From Protaetiibacter intestinalis (lineage in GTDB: Bacteria > Actinomycetota > Actinomycetes > Actinomycetales > Microbacteriaceae), in the NCBI RefSeq assembly GCF_003627075.1, contig NZ_CP032630.1, forward strand, positions 1,054,001 through 1,118,000: 64,000 bases of DNA, given 5' to 3'. Under the pieces are notes generated by a model that saw nothing but the letters and a program-made list of their open reading frames with translations, was not told where the DNA came from and ran no database searches. A program made the translations under genes and the position numbers. Of the stretch, positions 17,681 to 26,134 are shown piece after piece (positions within the stretch are counted from its first letter, which is position 1; each line of letters opens with the position of its first letter).

Positions 17681-18481
17681 ATGGCGCAGGAGAAGTGGCT
17701 CGTGGACGGGCCCAAGACGATCGACCTCGAGAACATCCACCGGCTCAAGGTGGGCCTCGTGGGCGGGCACGTCGACATCGTCGCCCACGACGAGCCGGGC
17801 GTGCGCGTCGAGGTGCGCGAGGTGACCGGCCGCGAACTGCTCGTGCAGGTCGACGGCGACCGCCTCGAGATCGACCACCCCCAGCTGCGCTGGGACAACT
17901 GGATCGACGTCTTCAAGAACTTCGGCTCGCGCATCCGCGCCGAGGTGAGCGTGCTCGTGCCGCGCGAGCTCGCGGTGACGCTCGGCGTCGTCTCGGCGGA
18001 TGCGCTCGTCGCCGGCATCGAAGGCGACGCGCAGCTCAACACCGTCTCCGGCGACATCACCGCCGACGCCCTCACCGGCAAGCTCACCGTCAACTCGGTC
18101 AGCGGCGAGATCACCGTGCGCGACCACGCGGGCCCCGTCGGCATCAACACCGTGTCGGGCGACGTCATCGCGAGCGGCGCGATCGCCAAGTTCGACGCCG
18201 ACGGCGTCTCGAGCGAGATCATGCTCGACGCCACCGGCATCCCGGATGCGGTGCGCGTCAACACCGTGTCGGGCGCCGTCACGGCGCGCTTCGACCCCGA
18301 CACCCCCGCGAGCTACACGGTGCAGACCGTCGGCGGCAAGCTGCAGCTCGACGCGCAGTCGATCACCGTCGTCAAGGGCCGCTACACCGCGCGCCACGGC
18401 GTGCTCGACCAGCGCTGGACCGACGTGCGCATCAACACGGTCGGCGGCGACGTCAGCATCCTGCACACGGTGCGCGCATGA
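17681..18481 (+). CDS. DUF4097-type beta-helix (adhesin-like) protein
   Basis: 266 residues with no signal peptide or membrane segment. From about residue 100 there are short repeats of the type INTVSGDITAD, VNSVSGEITV, INTVSGDVIAS and VNTVSGAVTA, the ladder of DUF4097/DUF4098 beta-helix domains. Members are frequent partners of PadR genes in Gram-positive bacteria and are implicated in envelope stress, though their biochemical role is not known. Of two adjacent ATG codons I chose 17681, which is six bases from GGAG. The stop overlaps the padR start (ATGA). Confidence 0.85.
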   Translation: MAQEKWLVDGPKTIDLENIHRLKVGLVGGHVDIVAHDEPGVRVEVREVTGRELLVQVDGDRLEIDHPQLRWDNWIDVFKNFGSRIRAEVSVLVPRELAVTLGVVSADALVAGIEGDAQLNTVSGDITADALTGKLTVNSVSGEITVRDHAGPVGINTVSGDVIASGAIAKFDADGVSSEIMLDATGIPDAVRVNTVSGAVTARFDPDTPASYTVQTVGGKLQLDAQSITVVKGRYTARHGVLDQRWTDVRINTVGGDVSILHTVRA

Positions 18482-19098
18482 CCCCGCCCGTCTTCGCCCA
18501 CGGCCACCTGCGGCTCTACCTGCTGAGCCTGCTCGCCGAGCAGCCGCAGCACGGCTACGAGCTCATCCAGGCCCTCGGCGACCGCTTCGGCGGCACCTAC
18601 GTGCCGAGCGCCGGCACCATCTACCCGCGGCTCGCGAAGCTGCAGGACGAGGGCCTCGTCACGAAGGAGTCCGACGGCCGCCGCAGCGTCTACGCGATCA
18701 CCGATGCCGGTCGCGCCGAGCTGGCATCCCGTCAGGACGAGCTCGACGCGATCGAGACCGACGTGACCGACTCGGTGCGCCGCCTCGCCGACGAGGTGCG
18801 CAGCTCCGTGAGCGACGCCATGCGCTCGCTGCGGGCCGACCTGGCATCCGCCGCCCGTGAGGCGCGCACGACGCCGCAGCACGCCGGGGTGCGCGTCGAT
18901 CCGGGAGCCGACGACCGCTCGGCGGCCCGCCAGCGGCTGCACGAGGCGGATGCGGCGCTCACCGCCTTCCGCGCCGAGCTGCGCAGCGAGCTGCGCGCGC
19001 AGCACGCCGCCGGGCGCCGCATCGAGGAGGCGGTCGGGCTGCTCACGAGCCGTCTCGACGAGGTGCGTCGCGAGGTCACGCGGGCGTTGCGCGGCTGA
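18478..19098 (+). CDS. PadR family transcriptional regulator
   Basis: 206 residues. The PadR winged helix is at residues 5-75 (LYLLSLLAEQPQHGYELIQALGDRFGG, SAGTIYPRLAKLQDEGLVTKE). It is followed by a long, highly charged helical region with heptad-like spacing (VRRLADEVRSSVSDAMRSLRADL and AFRAELRSELRAQHAAGRR) that is longer than in most PadR proteins and likely mediates dimerisation. It is translationally coupled to the DUF4097 gene and probably represses that operon through the dyad at 17628. The convergent gene ends two bases later. Confidence 0.9.
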   Translation: MTPPVFAHGHLRLYLLSLLAEQPQHGYELIQALGDRFGGTYVPSAGTIYPRLAKLQDEGLVTKESDGRRSVYAITDAGRAELASRQDELDAIETDVTDSVRRLADEVRSSVSDAMRSLRADLASAAREARTTPQHAGVRVDPGADDRSAARQRLHEADAALTAFRAELRSELRAQHAAGRRIEEAVGLLTSRLDEVRREVTRALRG

Positions 19099-19100
19099 GC

Positions 19101-19748
19101 TCACCCGGCGGGTGCGAAGGCCACCGGGATGGAGAGGTCCTGCACGCGGTCGCCGAGCGCCGTGTGGTCGTTGCGGGTGTAGATCGCACACGCGTCGACC
19201 GTGCAGTCGTAGCCGTCGCCCACCGGGTCGACGACCTCGAGGTAGGCCGTGAAGGTGCCGGTGGCCGCGTCGTCGAAGGGGCGCGCGCCGAAAAGCTTCC
19301 AGCCCCACTCGTCGTTGATCCAGTTCGACGGCGCCCACTGGATCTCGCCCTCGGAGGTTTGCTGCTCGTCGGTCGACGGCACCCCGCCGAGGCACGGTCC
19401 CGGCTTGATCGAGGGGTCGTCGGGGATCACGCAGATCGCCACGTAGATGCCCTGGCCCGCGTCGTAGCCCGTGCCGCTGACCACGATCCGCTCCCCCACC
19501 GTGAGCGCCGAGGTGTCGACGACGCCGCCCGGGTCGGGTGAGACGACGCTCAGCTCGCGCTCGCGGCCGTCGTCGCCCGTCGCGGTGACGGTGGTCGGCC
19601 AATCCTCGGCGGGCGTCTCCTGGTTGGCCGCACCGCCGTCCTGGTGCAGCAGGATCGGGATGCCGAGCACGGCCGCGGGCACCAACAGCACCACCGCGAC
19701 GGCGCCCGCGATCCACGGCCACCGCCTCCTGCGTCGCGCACTCGTCAC
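19101..19748 (-). CDS. Hypothetical exported protein with Ig-like/neocarzinostatin-like segment
   Basis: 215 residues with an Arg-rich start, one membrane segment (WIAGAVAVVLLVPAAVLGIPILL) and an extracytoplasmic domain. The stretch LTVGERIVVSGTGYDAGQGIYVAICV resembles the neocarzinostatin-like/HtaA-associated beta-sandwich seen in many actinobacterial surface proteins. Four Cys residues in the domain could pair. The start is a GTG with TATGAT six bases upstream and no ribosome-binding site, so it is read as leaderless. Function unknown. Confidence 0.7.
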   Translation of the reverse strand: MTSARRRRRWPWIAGAVAVVLLVPAAVLGIPILLHQDGGAANQETPAEDWPTTVTATGDDGRERELSVVSPDPGGVVDTSALTVGERIVVSGTGYDAGQGIYVAICVIPDDPSIKPGPCLGGVPSTDEQQTSEGEIQWAPSNWINDEWGWKLFGARPFDDAATGTFTAYLEVVDPVGDGYDCTVDACAIYTRNDHTALGDRVQDLSIPVAFAPAG

Positions 19749-19788
19749 CGCACGATCATAGGAGCGCGGGAGGCCAGGTGCGGCCCGC

Positions 19789-19816
19789 TTGACGAGCGGC
19801 GCCGCAAGCGTATGCT
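19789..19816 (+). promoter_or_regulatory. Promoter of the APC transporter gene (leaderless)
   Basis: TTGACG at 19789-19794, 16-base spacer, TATGCT at 19811-19816, eight bases before the GTG at 19825. On the other strand TATGAT (19760-19755) serves the divergent gene at 19748. Confidence 0.7.
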
Positions 19817-19824
19817 TCCCCTCC

Positions 19825-21873
19825 GTGACTGACGAGTCTCGGAGCGAATCCGAGGACACACCCCGATCTCCCAAGCGCTGGCTCATCGGCGATCCGCTGC
19901 CCACCTCGACCCTCGAGGGGCAGTTGCTGCCGAAGCATCTGGCGCTGCCGATCTTCGCGAGCGACCCGCTCTCCTCCGTGGCGTACGCGCCGCAGGAGCT
20001 GCTCATGATCCTGCTGCTCGGCGGGCTCGCCTTCCTCAGCTTCGCGCCCTGGGTGGCGGGCGCGGTCGTGCTGCTGCTCATCGTCGTTGTCGCCTCCTAC
20101 CGCCAGCTCGTGAAGGCCTACCCCTCGGGCGGCGGCGACTACGAGGTCGCGTCGAAGAACCTCGGCGAGAAGGCGGGCGTCGTGGTCGCCGCCGCGCTGC
20201 TCGTGGACTACATCCTCACCGTCGCCGTCTCGGTCGCGTCCGGCGTCGACAACATCATCTCGGCGATCCCCGGGCTCAACGGCTGGCGGGTGGAGCTCGC
20301 CGTCGGCTTCGTCGTGGTGCTCGCCGCCATCAACCTGCGCGGCGTGCGCGAGGCGTCGAAGGCGTTCGCGATCCCCACCTACCTCTTCATCGGCTCGATC
20401 GCCGTCATGCTCGTCACGGCGCTCATCCGCATGGCTCTCGGCGACGCGCCCGTCGCCGAGAGCGCCGGCTGGGATGTGAAGGGCGAGCAGCTCACGCAGG
20501 CCGCCTTCGTGCTGCTCATCCTGCGCTCCTTCGCGAGCGGATGCGCGGCCCTCACGGGCGTCGAGGCGGTCTCGAACGGCGTGCCCGCCTTCCGCCGGCC
20601 CAAGGTGCAGAACGCGCAGCGCACCCTCGTGGCGATGGGCGGAATCGCGATCGTGCTGTTCACCGGGCTCACCGTCGTCGCGCTCGTCACGGGCGTGCAC
20701 TACGCCGAGCGCGCGTGCGACCTCATCGGCTTCACCGACTGCGAGACCGAGCCGCAGCGCTCGCTCATCGCCCAGATCGCCTCCGCGACCTTCGGCAACA
20801 ACACCATCCCGTTCTTCATCGTGCAGGCCGCCACCGCGGCGGTGCTGCTGCTCGCCGCCAACACGGCCTTCAACGGCTTCCCGCTGCTCGGGTCGGTGCT
20901 CGCCACCGACGGCTACGCCCCCAAGGCGCTCGCCACCCGCGGCGACCGGCTCATCTTCTCCAACGGCGTGCTGGCCCTCTCGGCGGTCGCGATCGTGCTG
21001 CTGATCGGCGCGCAGGCGAACGTGACGGCGCTCATCCAGCTGTACATCATCGGCGTCTTCATCTCGTTCACGCTCGGCCAGATCGGCATGGTGCGGCACT
21101 GGTCGCGGATGCTGCGCGAGGGCTGCACCGACCGCGGCTCCGTGTGGCGGGGGCTCGCCATCAACGCCCTCGGGGCGCTCATGACGGCATCCGTGCTCAT
21201 CATCGTGACGGTCACCAAGTTCGTGCACGGGGCGTGGATCGTGTTCGTCGTGATGGCGGTGCTGATCCTGCTGATGATCGGCGTGAACCGCTACTACCGC
21301 GACGTGGACCGGGAGATCGCGGCCGATGCGACGACCGTGTTCGGCTCCTCCGGCGACCACGCGATCGTGCTCGTCGGGCGCATGTCGAAGCCCGTGCTGA
21401 AGGCGCTCGACTACGCGATCGCCGCCCGGCACGAGTCGATCGAGGCGATCCACGTGTCGATCGACGACGCCGCGAGCGAGACGCTCGAGGCGCAGTGGGC
21501 CGAGCACAACATCCACGTGCCGCTCACCGTGATCGGCTCGCCGTACCGCGACATCTCGCTGCCGCTCATCAAGTACATCAAGCAGCACCGCGCGGCCCAC
21601 GGCTCCGAGGTGGTGACGGTGTACCTGCCCGAGTACATCGTGGGGCATTGGTGGGAGGTCGTGCTGCACAACCACAAGGCGCGCCGCATCCGCCACAAGC
21701 TCATGCTCGTGCACGGCGTCGTGGTGGCGCTCGTGCCGTGGCTGCTCGACTCGTCCGACCTCATCTACGGCCGCCGCTCGCGCCCGCTGCCCGGCCAGGA
21801 CCGCCGCGGCGAGCCGGTGCGCCCCCCGATGCGCGCCCCGAACCCCCCGACCCCCACGGGCCGCAAGCGCTGA
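19825..21873 (+). CDS. APC-superfamily permease resembling the KimA potassium importer
   Basis: 682 residues: about 12 membrane segments then a cytoplasmic C-terminal domain of roughly 180 residues. Shared with Bacillus KimA (YdaO), as I recall that sequence, are the opening (FASDPLSSVAYAPQELL), YPSGGGDYEVASKNLGEK, LLVDYILTVAVSVASGVDNI, SFASGCAALTGVEAVSNGVPAF and TRGDRLIFSNGVLAL. KimA is a high-affinity K+ importer controlled by c-di-AMP, so potassium uptake is the best guess, though most databases would call this an amino-acid permease. The start follows the leaderless promoter at 19789. Confidence 0.85.
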   Translation: MTDESRSESEDTPRSPKRWLIGDPLPTSTLEGQLLPKHLALPIFASDPLSSVAYAPQELLMILLLGGLAFLSFAPWVAGAVVLLLIVVVASYRQLVKAYPSGGGDYEVASKNLGEKAGVVVAAALLVDYILTVAVSVASGVDNIISAIPGLNGWRVELAVGFVVVLAAINLRGVREASKAFAIPTYLFIGSIAVMLVTALIRMALGDAPVAESAGWDVKGEQLTQAAFVLLILRSFASGCAALTGVEAVSNGVPAFRRPKVQNAQRTLVAMGGIAIVLFTGLTVVALVTGVHYAERACDLIGFTDCETEPQRSLIAQIASATFGNNTIPFFIVQAATAAVLLLAANTAFNGFPLLGSVLATDGYAPKALATRGDRLIFSNGVLALSAVAIVLLIGAQANVTALIQLYIIGVFISFTLGQIGMVRHWSRMLREGCTDRGSVWRGLAINALGALMTASVLIIVTVTKFVHGAWIVFVVMAVLILLMIGVNRYYRDVDREIAADATTVFGSSGDHAIVLVGRMSKPVLKALDYAIAARHESIEAIHVSIDDAASETLEAQWAEHNIHVPLTVIGSPYRDISLPLIKYIKQHRAAHGSEVVTVYLPEYIVGHWWEVVLHNHKARRIRHKLMLVHGVVVALVPWLLDSSDLIYGRRSRPLPGQDRRGEPVRPPMRAPNPPTPTGRKR

Positions 21874-21876
21874 CGG

Positions 21877-22977
21877 TCAGTAGCCGAGGGTGCTGAGGTA
21901 GGAGACCACCTGACGGGCGATCGTGCGGCCCGCGCGGTTGGCGCCGATCGTGGATGCCGTGGGCCCGTAGCCGGCGAAGAAGACGCCCGCGTTGCGGTAG
22001 GCGGCGCCGCCCGCGACCGTCACGCCGCCCGCCTGCTCGCGCAGCTTGAGCGAGGCGAGGTGCCGCAGCTCCGGACGGAACCCGGTCGCCCAGATGATGG
22101 CATCCGCGTGCTGGGCGGAGCCGTCGGCGAAGACCACGCCATCCGGTTCGATGCGGGTGAACATGGGGCGCTCGGAGAGCAGCCCGCGGTCGATTGCGGC
22201 CTGGATGCGGCGGGTGCGCGGCACGCCCGTCGTCGACACGATCGACGGCAGGGCGCGGCCCTCGCGCGCGGCGGCGTCCTGCAGGGTGACGGCGCGCGTG
22301 CCGCCCTCGATGTTGAGCTCCTGCTCCTCGAGGAACTCGATCGGGCGCCGGGTGACCCAGGTGATGGAGCGCGCCACGTTCTCGAGCTCGAGCAGGAAGC
22401 CGATCGCGCTCGTGCCGCCGCCGACCACCACGACATCCTGGTCCCGGAACTCCTCGGCGTCGCGGTACTCCGTCGTGTTGAGCTGCCGGCCGCGGAAGTC
22501 GTCGCGCCCCGGATACCACGGGATGAAGGGGGCGCCCCAGGTGCCGGTCGCGTTCACGACCACCTGGGTCGAGAAGGTCTGGTCGCCGTAGGCGTCGTCG
22601 AAGGTGACCTCGAAGCCGTCGAGGGTCGCCCGCACGCGGGTGACGTCGGCCGGGCGCACCACCTTGAGGTCGAAGTGCCGCTCGTACTGCGCGTAGTAGT
22701 CGGCGACGACGTCGCGCGCGGGCGCGGTGCGGTCGGCCGTGTCGAAGCTGAGGCCGAGCTCGTCCATGCCGGGGAGGTCGTTCACGCGGTGCGCGTAGCC
22801 GAGTCGCAGCGCCTCCCAGCGGAACTGCCACGCGCCTCCCGCGCCCGGACCCCGGTCGAGCAGCACGAAGTCGTTGCCCGGATCGAGGCCGAGCTTGCGC
22901 AGGTAGTAGGCCACCGAGAGGCCCGCCTGTCCGGCGCCGATGATCACCACGGAGGTGTCGGTCGGCCGGTCAGTCAC
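21877..22977 (-). CDS. FAD/NAD(P)-binding monooxygenase-like oxidoreductase
   Basis: 366 residues. The FAD site GAGQAGLSVAYYL is at the N-terminus, the NADPH site GGGTSAIGFLLEL is in the middle, and ATGFRPEL marks the flavin-monooxygenase (CzcO/YUCCA-like) group. It probably catalyses NADPH-dependent oxygenation of a small molecule; the substrate is unknown. I placed the start at the GTG at 22977 because TAACGT lies seven bases upstream, the spacing seen for other leaderless genes here; a GTG at 22986 is the alternative. It converges on the KimA-like gene with three bases between stops. Confidence 0.85.
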   Translation of the reverse strand: MTDRPTDTSVVIIGAGQAGLSVAYYLRKLGLDPGNDFVLLDRGPGAGGAWQFRWEALRLGYAHRVNDLPGMDELGLSFDTADRTAPARDVVADYYAQYERHFDLKVVRPADVTRVRATLDGFEVTFDDAYGDQTFSTQVVVNATGTWGAPFIPWYPGRDDFRGRQLNTTEYRDAEEFRDQDVVVVGGGTSAIGFLLELENVARSITWVTRRPIEFLEEQELNIEGGTRAVTLQDAAAREGRALPSIVSTTGVPRTRRIQAAIDRGLLSERPMFTRIEPDGVVFADGSAQHADAIIWATGFRPELRHLASLKLREQAGGVTVAGGAAYRNAGVFFAGYGPTASTIGANRAGRTIARQVVSYLSTLGY

Positions 22978-23048
22978 CCGCCCCACGTTACCCGCCGGGC
23001 TCCGGCTGGGGGCAGGAGATCTTCAGCCGCCCGCCCTATCGTCGGGGC

Positions 23049-23456
23049 ATGACCGTGACCCCCGACCCCGACGAGCTCGCCGCGACCCCGGCATCCGCGA
23101 CCGCCGCGGCGGGTCGGATGGTGGGGGCCGCGTTCTCGAGCGGCAAGCGGGCCGCGGGGCGGGCGCGGGAGGCGATCCGCGGCAACCCCTCGGCCGATCG
23201 CGCGTACCGCACGGCGGTCGGCGTCACGGGCGGGGCGACGGTGGCGCTCGGCGTCGTGCTCATGCCGCTGCCGGGCCCGGGAACCCTCATCGCGCTCGGC
23301 GGGCTGGCGATGCTCGGCAGCGAGTTCGAGGGCGCGAGGAAGGTGTCGACGAAGGCCACCGCAGCCGCCAAGACGGCCGCCGCGAAGGTCGCCGAGCGGC
23401 GCGCCCGCCGCTCGTCCTCGACCCCCGCCGACCGGGGCCCGAGCCCCGCTGCGTGA
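23049..23456 (+). CDS. PGPGW-type small membrane protein
   Basis: 135 residues with one hydrophobic hairpin (AVGVTGGATVALGVVLMPLPGPGTLIALGGLAML) containing the PLPGPG motif of the PGPGW family, followed by an Ala/Lys-rich basic tail that may bind acidic partners. Function unknown. TATCGT lies six bases before the ATG, giving a leaderless start. Confidence 0.75.
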   Translation: MTVTPDPDELAATPASATAAAGRMVGAAFSSGKRAAGRAREAIRGNPSADRAYRTAVGVTGGATVALGVVLMPLPGPGTLIALGGLAMLGSEFEGARKVSTKATAAAKTAAAKVAERRARRSSSTPADRGPSPAA

Positions 23457-23514
23457 TAGACTCCCCGCAGATTTTTCCGTCCTATATCGCAGCTCTGAAA
23501 CGAGGGGGTCACGC

Positions 23515-23724
23515 ATGGGGCGCGGCCGTCAGAAGGCAAAGCACACCAAGGTCGCCCGGGAGCTGAAGTACTTCAGCCCGGACACCAACTACAACGCGCT
23601 CGAGCGCGAGCTCGGCGGCAACCCGCGCCTCGAGGAGGACCTCGAGAAGTGGCCGGAGTACGCCGACACCTACGGTGACGACGAGGACGACGACCTCGAC
23701 GAGAGCGACGTCAAGACCGCCTGA
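23515..23724 (+). CDS. DUF3073 family protein
   Basis: 69 residues: a basic start (MGRGRQKAKHTKVARELKYFSP) and an acidic tail (YGDDEDDDLDESDV). This matches DUF3073, a short protein conserved across Actinobacteria and typically found next to purM/purF, as here. Function not established; the charge split suggests nucleic-acid or ribosome contact. An ACGAGGGGG ribosome-binding site supports the ATG. Confidence 0.9.
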   Translation: MGRGRQKAKHTKVARELKYFSPDTNYNALERELGGNPRLEEDLEKWPEYADTYGDDEDDDLDESDVKTA

Positions 23725-23783
23725 GTCGGGTCATCCCCAGACGCGGCTGGACGTGAGGCGGGCTCGGCTGCCACGCTGAGCCG

Positions 23784-24680
23784 GTGACCGATGCGCGAAC
23801 GGGGTTCCGCGACTCCGAGGCCGTTTCGCTGCGCGAGGCCCGCCGCCCACGCGCCTGGGTGCACGCGCTCGTCGCGTTCGGGGTGGGCTCCCTTGGCGTC
23901 ACCGCGCTCCCCTCGATCGCCGTCGCCGCGCTCATGGGCGGCCCCCTGGTTCTGGCGGTGGTGGGCGCCACCACGCTCGTCGTCGGCTTCGCCGTCTTCG
24001 CGGGGCTCGGCATCGCCTTCGTCGGAAGCCGCCGGGCGACCTGGCTCGGCTGCACGGCGATGGCCTGGCTCGCCGGCGCGATCCTCGGATTCCTGGGAGC
24101 GGAGGTGGCGGAGCTGGGCGACGTCTACACCGCGCCCGAGTTCCTGCGCGCCTGCCTCGTCGCCGGGACGGCCGCTGCCGCCTGCGCCTTGCTGGCCCAT
24201 CGGGGCGTCGCCCGGGTGCTCGGCGCGGCCGGCCTCGTGGCCCTCGTCGTCACGATCGGGGTCGTCGCCGCCGGGTTGGCCGCCCCGAAGGTCCCGCCTT
24301 ACCCCGCCATCCCCACCACGACCGTGGTGCCGGGGTATGTCGCCGTCGGCGCACCGGAGGCCCTCGACCTCGACGGCCCCGCGTACTGGGCCGCCTACGT
24401 TCCCGAAGGAGGAGGCGAGATCGCGTTCGCGATCATCGCCCAGCCGGCGCCGGCGTCGGCGCCCTGCATCGAGGACGCGATCCGCGATCCGGCCGACCCC
24501 CGCAGCGTCGACTCGCAGCAGGACTGCGTTCAGGAGGGCGACTTCTGGGTGCGGACGGGTGCGCGTCTGCACGAGGTGTCGCTGGTGGGACCGGACGAGA
24601 TCGTGCGCGCCGTCGCCCCGCTGTCCACCCCTGCCGACGTGCTGCGCGAGGCCGTCGCGAACGCGACGCCCAGGCCCTGA
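23784..24680 (+). CDS. Hypothetical membrane protein
   Basis: 298 residues with about five hydrophobic segments in the first 170 residues (for example HALVAFGVGSLGVTALPSIAVAALM and LVALVVTIGVVAAGLA), then an extracytoplasmic domain of some 125 residues with two Cys (APCIEDAIRDP and DSQQDCVQEG) that could form a disulfide. I recognise no family. It starts at a GTG and is convergent with purM. Confidence 0.6.
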   Translation: MTDARTGFRDSEAVSLREARRPRAWVHALVAFGVGSLGVTALPSIAVAALMGGPLVLAVVGATTLVVGFAVFAGLGIAFVGSRRATWLGCTAMAWLAGAILGFLGAEVAELGDVYTAPEFLRACLVAGTAAAACALLAHRGVARVLGAAGLVALVVTIGVVAAGLAAPKVPPYPAIPTTTVVPGYVAVGAPEALDLDGPAYWAAYVPEGGGEIAFAIIAQPAPASAPCIEDAIRDPADPRSVDSQQDCVQEGDFWVRTGARLHEVSLVGPDEIVRAVAPLSTPADVLREAVANATPRP

Positions 24681-24699
24681 TGCACCGTCGCGGAGAGCC

Positions 24700-25827
24700 T
24701 CAGGAGGCGTAACCGCCGACCAGGCGAACGGCGCCTCCGTCGACGCCCTTGGCGCCCTGCTCGAAGCCGGCGAGGTCGTGGGACGCCGTGGAGACGCGGC
24801 CCGCGACCCACGCGGGCAGGCCGGCCGCCTCGAGGGCGCGCGTGACCGAGCTGGCTGCCGCGGCATCCACCACCGCGAAGAAGCCCACGCCGAGGTTCCA
24901 GGTGGATTCGGTGTCGGCGAGCTCGAGGCCGCCCCAGGAGGCGAGGGTGCGGAACACGGGCTGCGGGCTCCAGGTGGAGCGGTCGAGCTCGACCCAGGCG
25001 CCCTTCGGCAGCACGCGCGCGAGGTTCGCGGCGATGCCGCCGCCGGTCACGTGGGAGAGCGCGTGGATGGCGCCCGGCAGCTGGTCGATGACGGTGAGCA
25101 GCGGCGCGGTGTAGAGGCGTGTCGGCTCGAGCAGCACCTCGCCGACGACGCCGCCGAGCTCGTCCGAGTGGTCGGTGTAGGCGAGGCCGCGCTGGTCGAG
25201 GATGTGCCGCACGAGCGAGAAGCCGTTGCTGTGCAGGCCGGAGCTGGCGATGGCGACCACGACGTCACCGTGCTGCACGCGGTCCGGGCCGAGCACGGCA
25301 TCCGCCTCGACGACGCCCACCGCGGCACCCGCGATGTCGTAGTCGTCTGCGGCCATGAGGCCGGGATGCTCGGCGGTCTCGCCGCCGACGAGCGCGGTGC
25401 CGGTCGCCTCGCAGGCGCGTGCGACGCCCGCCACGAGGGTCGCGATGCGCTCGGGGTGCACCTTGCCGGTGGCGATGTAGTCGGTCATGAAGAGCGGCTT
25501 CGCACCCACCACCACGATGTCGTCGACGACCATCGCCACGAGGTCCTGGCCGATCGTGTCGTGCTTGTCGACCGCGAGTGCGAGCGCGATCTTGGTGCCG
25601 ACGCCGTCGGTGCTCGTCGCGAGCAGCGGACGCGTGTAACCGGTCAGGGCGGTTGCGTCGAAGAGGCCCGCGAAGCCGCCCACGCCGCCCAGCACCTCCG
25701 GGCCGTGCGTGCGGGCCACCGAGGCCTTCATGAGCTCGACCGCGCGGTCGCCCGCCGCGGTGTCGACGCCGGCGGCCGCGTAGCTCGCGTCGCCGTGGGC
25801 GGGGGCGGATGCGGGGGCGCTCGTCAC
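24700..25827 (-). CDS. purM: Phosphoribosylformylglycinamidine cyclo-ligase (AIR synthetase)
   Basis: 375 residues. PurM closes the imidazole ring of FGAM to AIR with ATP in de novo purine synthesis. Visible motifs: ASYAAAGVDTAAGDRAVELMK, the ATP/phosphate segment STDGVGTKIALA, DLVAMVVDDIVVVGAKPLFMTDYIA and VGGETAEHPG. The start is a GTG with TATCCT six bases upstream (leaderless). An N-terminal Ala/Pro-rich extension of about 15 residues is typical of actinobacterial PurM. It is divergent from purF, with a large inverted repeat in between. Confidence 0.96.
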   Translation of the reverse strand: MTSAPASAPAHGDASYAAAGVDTAAGDRAVELMKASVARTHGPEVLGGVGGFAGLFDATALTGYTRPLLATSTDGVGTKIALALAVDKHDTIGQDLVAMVVDDIVVVGAKPLFMTDYIATGKVHPERIATLVAGVARACEATGTALVGGETAEHPGLMAADDYDIAGAAVGVVEADAVLGPDRVQHGDVVVAIASSGLHSNGFSLVRHILDQRGLAYTDHSDELGGVVGEVLLEPTRLYTAPLLTVIDQLPGAIHALSHVTGGGIAANLARVLPKGAWVELDRSTWSPQPVFRTLASWGGLELADTESTWNLGVGFFAVVDAAAASSVTRALEAAGLPAWVAGRVSTASHDLAGFEQGAKGVDGGAVRLVGGYAS

Positions 25828-25900
25828 GTGCCCAGGATACCCGCGGCGGGTCGGGGCCCGGCTCGCCCTCCCCGCATCCGCCGTCGCCCGCGCGCGGTCG

Positions 25901-26027
25901 TCCCATCTCAAGGAGTCGGGCCTCCCGTCTCAAGGAGTCGGTGTGACCGGTGTCGACTGCTGGGGAGGAAGGGGCGGATGCGGATGCGAGCTCCTTGAGA
26001 TGGGAGGCCCGAGTCCTTGAGATGGGA
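25901..26027. repeat. Compound inverted repeat between purM and purF
   Basis: 37-base arms at 25901-25937 and 25991-26027 (two mismatches) around a 53-base centre. Each arm itself contains two copies of the unit C(A/G)TCTCAAGGAG. This fills most of the 307-base purM-purF gap; the remainder holds the two promoters. No purine riboswitch pattern seen. Confidence 0.92.
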
Positions 26028-26134
26028 AGGAGGGGGCGGCATCCGAGGTCATCCGGATTCTCAGGAGGGGGTGTGGGAGGATGGGGCGTACTCATCCGGT
26101 GCGCGCCCCACGAACCCCAGGAGCAGCCCGCAGC

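Noticed and set aside
25828-26134. Purine riboswitch upstream of purM or purF
   Set aside because: No three-way-junction core is visible. The region is occupied by the inverted repeat, and purM appears leaderless, which leaves no room for a leader RNA.
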